Below are positions 7,307 to 15,422 of a DNA stretch of 48,110 bases, piece after piece. This DNA is from Nanosynbacter sp. (GTDB lineage: Bacteria; Patescibacteriota; Saccharimonadia; Saccharimonadales; Saccharimonadaceae). The notes beneath the pieces were generated by a model. The model saw only the letters and a program-made list of their open reading frames with translations, searched no databases and was not told the origin of the DNA. The stretch's first letter is position 1, and each line of letters begins with the position of its first letter. The stretch is from assembly GCA_015257485.1 (NCBI GenBank), contig JABZKC010000003.1:1-48110 (forward strand). The letters are read 5' to 3'. The position numbers and the translations under genes are program-made.

Positions 7307-8797
7307 TTATTCAGTGAGATATTCTTGGAGTTTAACCTTGGCTTTATCGACTGAATCTTGATATGGGTGCCAAACAAAGTGTTTTGGTTCTGGGTAGGTA
7401 TAAGTAGAAGTAATATCGGCTTTGCCGTCGACATCAATAGATTCGATTTGCCAATTCGAAAAATTGCTGAGCTGTTTTTGCACGAGATATTTGAGGTCGT
7501 CTGGGGTGAAATTGGTTTGAATGTTTTTGGTAATGGAATTAAAAATTTGATCTAACTTAGTGAGGTTTGTTTTATCTTGCTGAAGTTTTTGGAATAAAGC
7601 AGTGATAATTTTTTCTTGATTACGGCCACGTTCACGATCTCCTCCTGCCCAACTAATTGAGACACGCTCTCTGGCGAAATCAAGGGCTTCGTCGCCATTC
7701 AGATGGTAATTCCCCGGTTCATAATGGCGATGACCATGATAGGTATTTACAACATATGGAATATGAATGTCGACACCGCCGAGCTGGTCAATAATCGCGG
7801 AGGTAGCGTCGAAATTAATGCGAGCATAATAATTAAATTTGATGTCGTAAAAATTTTCTAGAGTATGAATGGACTCGTTGACGCCATAAAGACCAACATG
7901 AGTGAGCTTGTCGAGTTTACCATTCATGGCGAGCGGGACATAAAAATCACGTGGCGTATTAAGAAGAAGGATTTTATGTTTGGCAGGATTTACTACAAAA
8001 ATGAGATTAACATCGGAACGCGCGGCGAAAGGCATGGTGTGGTCGCGATTATCGATGCCACTGAGATAAATCGTGAAAGGTGAATCAAGTGAGGAGTGCG
8101 AGGTGGTCTCCACGTGTTTTGGGGTGACTTTAATTTCGACATTGGCGAGAATTTGGAGTCGATTGTAGATGGATTCGTTATTGTCTTTCAGAGCGTCGAG
8201 ATAAGTGTGACCAAGGAAAATAGTTTGGAGTTGGTCATTGGTGGTTTTAGGGCTAGTGAGTGCAGTAGTGAGGGCGAGAAGGTTATCGTAGGTCTTGAGA
8301 TTGGTCTCTTCGAGAGAGGTTTTGAGGAGGTCTGGGCGACTACCTTCTGTGGATATGAGATACTGTTTAACAGTCTCAAAATATGGGTCACTGGTTAGAA
8401 GACCTAGGGGTGCAATAGTACTTGTGGCGTTTTTTGTGAGGTCAGAATTTTTTAGTGTGACGAGACTATATTTTTCGAAATAAGTTTCGTTAGAGCTGAT
8501 TTTGGAAAAATAATCATTGTATTTATAGAGGAGGAAGCTAAGTGTGATGTTAATTATGATATATAATATTAAAAAAAGAGTGGAAAACTTGTGATGTTTG
8601 CTGAAAGATATAAAGATGGCGGTAATAAGGATGGCTACTATTAAAATAAAACAGAAAAGATGAATTGGTAGAAGTTTTGTTTTGTGCAAGAAATATAAGG
8701 ATGTAATGTTGAAAAAAATCGATACTAATTGGACTAATAGGCGTGTTGTAGGTGTTTTTTTATCTAACTTTTCTTTCATAGGGTAATTATGTTGCAT
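7307..8797 (-). CDS. LytR-CpsA-Psr (LCP) family glycopolymer transferase
   Basis: A 496-residue membrane protein. Three helices (about 20-37, 47-65, 71-91) precede an extracytoplasmic domain. The LCP core (about 240-410) shows ARSDVNLIFVV (Arg260, Asp262), NTPRDFYVP (Arg283, Asp284), INFDATSAIIDQLGGVDI and LDFARERVS...DRERGRNQE, which supply the pyrophosphate-binding arginines. A short accessory domain follows (about 430-496). LCP enzymes move undecaprenyl-linked polymers onto peptidoglycan, which fits the Wzx/Wzy genes upstream. An alternative ATG at 8779 (codon 7) sits 6 nt after CATAAT (8786-8791). Neither start has a good SD. Confidence 0.93.
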   Translation of the reverse strand: MQHNYPMKEKLDKKTPTTRLLVQLVSIFFNITSLYFLHKTKLLPIHLFCFILIVAILITAIFISFSKHHKFSTLFLILYIIINITLSFLLYKYNDYFSKISSNETYFEKYSLVTLKNSDLTKNATSTIAPLGLLTSDPYFETVKQYLISTEGSRPDLLKTSLEETNLKTYDNLLALTTALTSPKTTNDQLQTIFLGHTYLDALKDNNESIYNRLQILANVEIKVTPKHVETTSHSSLDSPFTIYLSGIDNRDHTMPFAARSDVNLIFVVNPAKHKILLLNTPRDFYVPLAMNGKLDKLTHVGLYGVNESIHTLENFYDIKFNYYARINFDATSAIIDQLGGVDIHIPYVVNTYHGHRHYEPGNYHLNGDEALDFARERVSISWAGGDRERGRNQEKIITALFQKLQQDKTNLTKLDQIFNSITKNIQTNFTPDDLKYLVQKQLSNFSNWQIESIDVDGKADITSTYTYPEPKHFVWHPYQDSVDKAKVKLQEYLTE

Positions 8798-8821
8798 ATT
8801 TAGCCGTACATAAATTAACTA

Positions 8822-10267
8822 TTATTGCGCACTGCTTTTTTTATGCTGTTTTTTTAATTTTATAAAAAAATCTATTATATATTTATGTGAATCGGTTGAT
8901 ATTAAATATATTATATATGTAATAGTGGTTAATGTTAGCGTTATGTAATCGTTGAAGTTGAAATTATATATGATAAACAATATTGATGAAATTACGCAGA
9001 ACAACAACTTATTAATATGTATGGGTAGATCCATTTGTTTGGATAATATTATTTCTCCTAAAATACTTCTTACGCAAATTGATAATAATATTCCGATAAT
9101 TATGTAGTTTATATTGCCTAATATAAATACGGCTACTAATGAAAATACTATACTCATGGCTGCTGTAATAAGATTTATTTTCAATAAAGTATTCTCTTCT
9201 CTTAACACTTTAAAATATGTATTGTTCAGCATTTGAGTTTTTCCATCAAAAATACATATTGGTAATAGAATGGCTAGATATAGAAGACTTTGAGAATATT
9301 GTGGAAGCCACTTCAATAGAATTAATTTAATTGGTACATATGATATATATATTGCAGGGAGCAATGTATCTAGATAGGCATTTAATTTATTATATATATT
9401 TTTTGCATGTTCTTTACTAACTTGTCTGATTGCTGGAAATAAAACTATACTTACTTGTGCGATGAACAACAAGAAAAAGTTTGTTAGTGACAAGGCGAGA
9501 GAGAATTTACTAAAAGATTCTATACCCCACACTTTATCTACTAAAAACCGTCCTACGCCTAATACTAATAGACTTGAAATATTGGAAATGGTTAGTTTTA
9601 TACCAATTTTCATACTTTCAAAAGTTATGTTGAGACTCTTTATGGGTGGATATGGTTTTGTTGTTATAATTTCTCTAGATTTGATTATACTAAATATCAA
9701 TGCACATATTGTCGTAAAAATAAATACTGGTATATATATGAAGAGGTTGCTTATCTTAAAAAATGATGCCAGAATTATAAAAATTAAAAACAGTAATTTG
9801 TCTATTAATACCGAAAGTGAATATATTTTGACTAGATTTGTTGCTTGAAAGACATAGCCTAAAAACCAATTTAGGTTTGCAATTATCATGTACACACCAG
9901 TAAGAATGAGAATTATTTTTCGTACATAATTCGTTTGATAAAATGATAGCCCAATTACCATAAATGATAGAATGATTATTTGGATGGCAAAAAGTGTGTA
10001 AAATTGAGTGGAAATATATTTTTTATCGAGATCTTTATATCTTATTCCTCCAGTTTTTAAATACATTCCATCCGTAATGCCAAAATGAAAAAAGCCAACA
10101 TAGGTTATGTAGAAAAGAAATAGTTGCCAATATCCAAAATCTTCAACGCCCAATAATTTCGGTACTAGTAAAGACATAGCTACGCTTAGACACATTGAAA
10201 TGCCCTGTGCAAAGAAAGAATAGAATAAATTATGTATTGTATTTTTCTTAAGGTTTTGTTCTAACAT
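8822..10267 (-). CDS. Wzx-type polysaccharide flippase (MATE/MOP superfamily)
   Basis: A 481-residue protein made of about 12-14 hydrophobic helices with short charged loops. The start is typical of the family: NLFYSFFAQGISMCLSVAMS, then LLVPKLLGVEDFGYWQLF (about 33-50). It should flip undecaprenyl-diphosphate-linked repeat units across the membrane. It begins 1 nt after the stop of the HAD gene, with an AAAGGG site, so the two are coupled. Codon use is strongly AT-rich (ATA, AGA, TTA) compared with the ribosomal genes, suggesting acquisition by transfer. Confidence 0.92.
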   Translation of the reverse strand: MLEQNLKKNTIHNLFYSFFAQGISMCLSVAMSLLVPKLLGVEDFGYWQLFLFYITYVGFFHFGITDGMYLKTGGIRYKDLDKKYISTQFYTLFAIQIIILSFMVIGLSFYQTNYVRKIILILTGVYMIIANLNWFLGYVFQATNLVKIYSLSVLIDKLLFLIFIILASFFKISNLFIYIPVFIFTTICALIFSIIKSREIITTKPYPPIKSLNITFESMKIGIKLTISNISSLLVLGVGRFLVDKVWGIESFSKFSLALSLTNFFLLFIAQVSIVLFPAIRQVSKEHAKNIYNKLNAYLDTLLPAIYISYVPIKLILLKWLPQYSQSLLYLAILLPICIFDGKTQMLNNTYFKVLREENTLLKINLITAAMSIVFSLVAVFILGNINYIIIGILLSICVRSILGEIILSKQMDLPIHINKLLFCVISSILFIIYNFNFNDYITLTLTTITYIIYLISTDSHKYIIDFFIKLKKQHKKSSAQ

Positions 10268-10268
10268 A

Positions 10269-12167
10269 CTACCCTTTTCTCTTTATGTAGCAATTTCTGA
10301 TAAACATATTTATTCGATAATATGGTAATTTTATTTTAAATACCCGTTTTAGGAAGCCAATTTTCCACATACTATGCTTGTAGTCTTGAATAAATTTTTT
10401 TATATTTAGATAAGCGTGTATTCTTTTTGGTTTTGCTATATACATTTTTTCATCATCGAAGAATGACATATCCCCAAAGCAGCTAGCAGTCTTTAGCGTT
10501 GGATTAATAAAACATTCGGCTAATCTTTCAAAACATATTGTCATATCGTCGGTAAGATACTCTATTAATCCACTAGTATTGAATTCCTCAATAAATTTTA
10601 TGGCAGAATTTTGAAGTTTTATTATATTATCTAGCTCTTTTGAATCTTTGTACTCGTATTCATAAAACTCAACACCCTCTTTATTATTAGTGTATCTTTT
10701 TACTGAGCCATGTTGACCCAAAAATAGCATTTCAAAAATAGCATTAAAATTGTGTTCTTTTAGAAAATAGTCATAATTCCTTCCTGTTTCAAATATGAAG
10801 CCGCTCATTTTTTGGTTTTTTTGATAATTATTTCTTGGTTCAATCCCCATGTAGTAGCCATATATATCTGTATCTAATTTTAGTTTTTCGAGCGCATGCT
10901 GCATATTCCCAAACCAACCTATGTCGATAATTGCTATTTTACCAGTAAAATTATGTTCTTTCTTATATTCCAAAAAAGCTTTATATTCTTTTTTTGAATT
11001 TTCTATGATATAAGGATAGAGTTTTTTGAAAACCTGTTTGTAGGTCTTATTATTTACAATTGTTGAAAGTTTCTCTTCTTTTTCTATGTCTATATTAAGT
11101 TCATCAAGAAGATCCTCATTATTCAATAGGTCATCTAAGCCCATTTTTTTGAATAACGACTTAATTTTTATACTTTCACTGATATGCATGCTAGAAAGAA
11201 TACTATCAATGTCTGCACACTCTTTAAATGATGGCGTAATGATGGCTCTTCTTGAGGCAAGAAAATAATCGCTCCTTATTGACCCTGTATTAATGGTATC
11301 AAAAGCTTTTTTCATGATATATCCATCTCTTGAAAAGAAAAATGCATTTTTAATTTTAGCTTTATTTAATTCATCTAATAGCCATTTTGAAAAACACAAT
11401 AGTAATGGACCAAAATAATTAAAGCCTATTTTTAAAAATATATCATCGGAAATTGGTTCTGAATTATCTAGAAAGCTTTCAATAATATTTTTCGTTAGAT
11501 TATCGATCTTGTTGTTTTTTGTGACTACACTGTTACTGTTTTTCCATAATATGGCACGAATTCCTAATTTTTTAGGACTCAAAAAATCACTTTTTTTATT
11601 GTCGCCTATATGCAATATTTCTTGAGGCTTTACTCTTAAATCTTTGAGAATATATTTAAATAAATTACCTGTGTTTTTTGTTGCATTAATTTCTGATGAT
11701 AAATAAAGTTTGTCATATTTGATGTTATTTGTTTCGAGTATTGATATAATAATTTTTTTAGATAAATACATGTCAGAAGTAATAATTATGGTTTTATTTC
11801 TGTCTCTGCAGTATTTGTAAATATCTTTAAGGTTGTGATTAAATTTACATATATTTTTTTCAATTTCTTCTTCTTTTTCTTTTAGCAGACGTAATTGTTT
11901 ATTTGAATATGTTTTTGATAAATACTTATATATTTCTTTAAGATTAACCTCTTCAGTATTATTAAATTTACGACATTCTCTCTCGGCTGAAATTCTATTG
12001 TTTCTAAAATTACTAATTTTGTCTTGATTTGATAAATTGTATATTTTCTCAACCAGGCTAAAGACGTCGTGTGGATTTTTAACCATTCTTTTGATTAATG
12101 TGTCAAAAATATCAAACGATACTATTTTATTTTTATCTATTTTCCTTTTAATTTTATGAATGTCCAT
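10269..12167 (-). CDS. HAD-superfamily protein with large C-terminal domain, polysaccharide locus
   Basis: A 632-residue protein of two parts. The N-terminal third is a HAD fold: motif I SFDIFDTLIKR (nucleophile Asp19), motif II IIITSDMYLS, motif IV HIGDNKKSD. The C-terminal part (about 240-632) has no recognised catalytic set but contains FFFSRDGYIM, DYFLASRRAI and IAIIDIGWFGNMQHALEKL, seen in HAD-like proteins of capsule loci. It may dephosphorylate or modify a sugar- or alditol-phosphate precursor; the substrate is unknown. It is 6 nt downstream of wzy and 1 nt upstream of wzx. Very AT-rich. Confidence 0.8.
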   Translation of the reverse strand: MDIHKIKRKIDKNKIVSFDIFDTLIKRMVKNPHDVFSLVEKIYNLSNQDKISNFRNNRISAERECRKFNNTEEVNLKEIYKYLSKTYSNKQLRLLKEKEEEIEKNICKFNHNLKDIYKYCRDRNKTIIITSDMYLSKKIIISILETNNIKYDKLYLSSEINATKNTGNLFKYILKDLRVKPQEILHIGDNKKSDFLSPKKLGIRAILWKNSNSVVTKNNKIDNLTKNIIESFLDNSEPISDDIFLKIGFNYFGPLLLCFSKWLLDELNKAKIKNAFFFSRDGYIMKKAFDTINTGSIRSDYFLASRRAIITPSFKECADIDSILSSMHISESIKIKSLFKKMGLDDLLNNEDLLDELNIDIEKEEKLSTIVNNKTYKQVFKKLYPYIIENSKKEYKAFLEYKKEHNFTGKIAIIDIGWFGNMQHALEKLKLDTDIYGYYMGIEPRNNYQKNQKMSGFIFETGRNYDYFLKEHNFNAIFEMLFLGQHGSVKRYTNNKEGVEFYEYEYKDSKELDNIIKLQNSAIKFIEEFNTSGLIEYLTDDMTICFERLAECFINPTLKTASCFGDMSFFDDEKMYIAKPKRIHAYLNIKKFIQDYKHSMWKIGFLKRVFKIKLPYYRINMFIRNCYIKRKG

Positions 12168-12173
12168 GATATT

Positions 12174-13472
12174 TTACCTTATTTTCAGATTATATTTTTT
12201 AAGTATATAAATGATTGTTGTTAAGTATAGCACAATATTGATGTAGTTTATTGATAACACTGTAGAAAAGAAGAAATCACTAAATGGCATTAATACTACG
12301 GTATGAAGTAACATAAAATATAAAATTAAATGAGTGCTAAATTTTATCTTCCGTGCATAGTATATCTTTTTATACCATAAAGCCATAATTGCTCCATGTA
12401 TAGAACTTAATATTATTATTCCTATTGCTCCAAAATCTTGAAACATTCGCCTAAATGCTGTATATACATTTCCCAATCCTATGCCATTAGGGCTTCTAAA
12501 CTCGAGATGAATAGTATAGTCTTCATGTAATATGCCTATTTGATTAAGAAACTTGTTAATGCCAAAAAAGATTTCTTTTCCAATGATTTGGGATTTTGGA
12601 ATTGGATTTTTTAAATAATCATCAAATAAGGGAATAGATCCACCAAAGTACCTAGAAATATAATAAATTGGATTATCCTCTGAAACTCTTCCCACAAGCG
12701 TTCTAGAGGCCGAGAATAAATACAAGACAACTGCAAGTAATACTATTAGTTTTAATGTATTTACACCGATTCTTGTTCCTGTTCGTTTGTTTAAACGTCC
12801 GTAGATAAAAAAATACAGGGAAGTTGCGTATATTGCATATATAATTAGTTCTGACCTACCACCAGTCAGCATTGTTTGAATTGAATACATTAAAATAGAT
12901 AAAACTAGAAGTGTCTTACCCTGTTTTTTTTGTTTTTGTCGTTTATTAGATATATTATTATTGATGAATAAGAAGGTTATTATATAAATAAAAGCTTTGC
13001 TGAATTTTATTCCTTGATTTATATACCATGGGTAATTTATTGTTTGATTGAAGGATTTTTCAAATCGAAATTCTGTCATTATGTTAGAATTGAAAATGTC
13101 TAAAAAATTTCCATTCAGATAATTTTTCATCCATACTATAAATAATAATAAGAATATAGATTGAGCTATTAGAAAAACCAGGATTATATTTTTTGATACA
13201 TATATCTTCGACAAACCTGAAGCTTCTTTTTTTGTATCCTTATTGGGGTGAATGAAAATACATGGTAAAATAAATGAAATAATACCAAGTAGAATTAGTT
13301 GAACAATGTCACTGGAAAGATTGATGCCCCACGTATCAATATTTAGAGTTGTGCAAAAAACAGAAAAGAAAAAACTAAAGCATATTAGGCAGGCAGGGTG
13401 AAAAATATCCTTTTTAAGCGAGTACGTAATCCACGATAGGATAGCTAATGAGATTAGTAAGATGTATATCAT
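12174..13472 (-). CDS. Wzy-like O-antigen/oligosaccharide repeat-unit polymerase
   Basis: A 432-residue protein with about 10-11 membrane helices. A large extracytoplasmic loop lies in the second half (about 255-350). The region around TMLTGGRSELIIYAIYATSL and SASRTLVGRV resembles the oligosaccharide repeat-unit polymerase family. It should join lipid-linked repeat units outside the membrane, with the BY-kinase/Wzz setting length. AAGGA precedes the ATG. Its position between the GT2 and HAD genes fits. Family sequences diverge quickly, so the assignment rests on topology, short motifs and neighbours. Confidence 0.82.
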   Translation of the reverse strand: MIYILLISLAILSWITYSLKKDIFHPACLICFSFFFSVFCTTLNIDTWGINLSSDIVQLILLGIISFILPCIFIHPNKDTKKEASGLSKIYVSKNIILVFLIAQSIFLLLFIVWMKNYLNGNFLDIFNSNIMTEFRFEKSFNQTINYPWYINQGIKFSKAFIYIITFLFINNNISNKRQKQKKQGKTLLVLSILMYSIQTMLTGGRSELIIYAIYATSLYFFIYGRLNKRTGTRIGVNTLKLIVLLAVVLYLFSASRTLVGRVSEDNPIYYISRYFGGSIPLFDDYLKNPIPKSQIIGKEIFFGINKFLNQIGILHEDYTIHLEFRSPNGIGLGNVYTAFRRMFQDFGAIGIIILSSIHGAIMALWYKKIYYARKIKFSTHLILYFMLLHTVVLMPFSDFFFSTVLSINYINIVLYLTTIIYILKKYNLKIR

Positions 13473-13538
13473 TTTTTTCCTTAGGTTTTCGAATAGAACT
13501 CATTTATATATTTTTAATATAATATCTCAACTTCCAAA

Positions 13539-14225
13539 TTATATTTTATGGAATTTATATTTTTGCAAATATCGAATCGTAGACAGTAAATAAATAAAAA
13601 GAAATAGTTTTCTTTTGATGCAGAATAATATAAGCTTTCTGTATTTGTTTATTTTTAAAAGTAGATTTAATCTACCTATGTCTTCTTTACTTTTGAGAAG
13701 AAATGATTTTTTAAACAATTTGCCGTTTGCACTAGAAATGTTTGCGTAAAAATTTAATACATTATCCCTAAAAAATTTACATTCTGAGTTCTTGTAGATT
13801 TTACCATCTCTAAATAAGGAATAGTCATATTCTTTTATTTTTCCGTTCATGTTTTTAGACATACATGCACACACTACATCTGGCTTCTCTCGTTCGGGAT
13901 AAAGTTGAGCATAAGCGTCATATTCTACAAAATCATCACCATCAATAAATAGGATATATTCACCGCTACTTTCTTTTACTCCGGTATTTTTTGCCGCGCT
14001 TAAGCCAGCATTTTTCTTATGTATGACTCGGAAATTTTTGTTTTGTTCAACATAGTAATCGCAAATTTTAGCGGTTTTACTTTCTGACCCATCGTCAATT
14101 AAAATTACTTCAATTTGATTTAAGGTTTGTTTTTTAAGATGTTGCAGGTTATTTTTTAGATATTTTTCGGGCGTATTGTAAATTGGAACAACTACACTGA
14201 TCTTTGGTTGACTAATATTTTTCAT
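13539..14225 (-). CDS. Family 2 glycosyltransferase, short form lacking acceptor region
   Basis: A 228-residue GT-A protein. The nucleotide-sugar half is intact: ISVVVPIYNTPEKYL, VILIDDGSESKT, KNAGLSAAKNTGVKESSGEY and the metal-binding YILFIDGDDFVE (DGDD). After SSANGKLFKKSFLLK (about 157-171), family members normally have about 90 residues with the ED catalytic base. Here the sequence goes straight to a basic, hydrophobic tail. It may be an internally deleted or minimal enzyme. The ATG at 14225 was chosen over a TTG at 14243 because it follows AAGG and lies 1 nt past the stop of the cytidylyltransferase gene. Confidence 0.8.
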   Translation of the reverse strand: MKNISQPKISVVVPIYNTPEKYLKNNLQHLKKQTLNQIEVILIDDGSESKTAKICDYYVEQNKNFRVIHKKNAGLSAAKNTGVKESSGEYILFIDGDDFVEYDAYAQLYPEREKPDVVCACMSKNMNGKIKEYDYSLFRDGKIYKNSECKFFRDNVLNFYANISSANGKLFKKSFLLKSKEDIGRLNLLLKINKYRKLILFCIKRKLFLFIYLLSTIRYLQKYKFHKI

Positions 14226-14226
14226 A

Positions 14227-14625
14227 TCATGCCTTAAGCTCAAGATCTTTTTTGATTTTGGTAGTAGAAATGTCTTTGGTTCTTGGTAGGTAGACTACCT
14301 CGCAAATATCTTTGAGGGACTCAAAATTTTCGTTCCCTTCCCAGTCGTTGCCCATTACTACGGTATCAATTTCATATTTTTTAACATCATCACGTTTTTG
14401 ACTCCAAGTTTTTTCCGGAATTACGAGATCAACGTATCGAACTGCTTCGAGCATCTTTTTTCTGGTTTCGTAATTGTGGTACGCTTTTTTGTTTTTAATG
14501 GCGTTAAATTCATCTGTTGATACCGCAACAACTAGATAATCGCCTAAGGCTTTTGCTCTTCTTAAAATTTCAATATGGCCAAAATGTAATAAATCAAATG
14601 TTCCGTAGGTTAATATTCTTTTCAT
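14227..14625 (-). CDS. tagD: Glycerol-3-phosphate cytidylyltransferase-like protein (TagD)
   Basis: A 132-residue cytidylyltransferase of the HxGH nucleotidyltransferase family. The CTP-binding TYGTFDLLHFGHIEILRRAK (HFGH at 14-17), VVMGNDWEG and the C-terminal RTKDISTTKIK (family RTxGISTT) are all present. It should make CDP-glycerol from CTP and glycerol-3-phosphate. A related alcohol phosphate such as ethanolamine- or inositol-phosphate cannot be excluded. It lies between the CDP-alcohol transferase and the GT2 genes, which suggests its product is used for a phospho-alditol decoration or linkage of the polysaccharide. Confidence 0.9.
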   Translation of the reverse strand: MKRILTYGTFDLLHFGHIEILRRAKALGDYLVVAVSTDEFNAIKNKKAYHNYETRKKMLEAVRYVDLVIPEKTWSQKRDDVKKYEIDTVVMGNDWEGNENFESLKDICEVVYLPRTKDISTTKIKKDLELKA

Positions 14626-14626
14626 T

Positions 14627-15403
14627 TTACTTTTCTTCCTTTTCGATTAACTGCGTTTTTTTAATAGCTTTTATGATGTATTTAATCGACATTAGTAATC
14701 CTGCGCCTGTGTAATATATAAAACAATATATAACTACAATATCGTAGAATTTTAGGATGGCGCCAATTAAAACTAATAATGGTAAGATACCGCCGACGCC
14801 AAAATCTGACTCGAGTCGTACCAATAATGAATTAGATTGAGTGGTATCGGTTCTATTGTCCTTTTCGAGTGTTAATTTTTTCTGATCGACCAGTTCTCTT
14901 TCGGTGTTTTTGTACTTTTGGTAAATCAAGCGCATGAGAGTATCGGAGGTAGAAGCAAGAAATCCAAGAATAATTATGATTATCGAAGTGTTGGCCTTGA
15001 AGATTAGGCCGTCATTTTGATATGCTGCTACCCCTAATGCCGAACAAAGCAGTGCAACTAAGATATAACTGCTTATTCCGTCGGCAAATCCACCGAAAGG
15101 TTGCTTTTTGACGGATCTTGCGATATTTCCATCTGTACAATCTAAAATTAACCAGACATTTACTAAAATTGCACCGATAATACTAATAGTGTGATTTGGT
15201 GCTGCAATTAAAATACAGGCAATCACTGAAAGAATGGCTGAAAAATAAGAAACAGTATTTGCTGAGATATTATATTTGGTGGCAACACTGGCACAAAAAA
15301 ATGAGACTGGGCGATAGAAAAATCTAGAGAGAATTGGGTCTTTGACTCTTTTCCATTCTGGCAGATTTTCTTTAAAATAGTGGCAATTATATTGTTTCGA
15401 CAT
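14627..15403 (-). CDS. CDP-alcohol phosphatidyltransferase family membrane enzyme
   Basis: A 258-residue membrane protein that should transfer an alcohol phosphate from a CDP-alcohol to an acceptor. The family motif D-x2-D-G-x2-A-R...G-x3-D-x3-D is seen as DCTDGNIARS...GGFADGISSY (about 87-112), but the fourth aspartate is replaced by Ser. Several helices follow. The ATG at 15403 was chosen because AAGGAG precedes it by 8 nt; an in-frame ATG at 15439 lies inside the upstream gene. Its stop is 1 nt before the tagD start, so it probably uses the TagD product. Confidence 0.87.
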   Translation of the reverse strand: MSKQYNCHYFKENLPEWKRVKDPILSRFFYRPVSFFCASVATKYNISANTVSYFSAILSVIACILIAAPNHTISIIGAILVNVWLILDCTDGNIARSVKKQPFGGFADGISSYILVALLCSALGVAAYQNDGLIFKANTSIIIIILGFLASTSDTLMRLIYQKYKNTERELVDQKKLTLEKDNRTDTTQSNSLLVRLESDFGVGGILPLLVLIGAILKFYDIVVIYCFIYYTGAGLLMSIKYIIKAIKKTQLIEKEEK

Positions 15404-15422
15404 ATTTTTTCTCCTTTTTGGC

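Noticed and set aside
9462..9848. 128-codon plus-strand frame inside wzx.
   Set aside because: Low-complexity Ile/Asn/Lys composition typical of the reverse strand of an AT-rich membrane protein gene.
14226..14243. TTG start for the GT2 gene at 14243.
   Set aside because: The ATG at 14225 has a better SD and avoids overlap with tagD.
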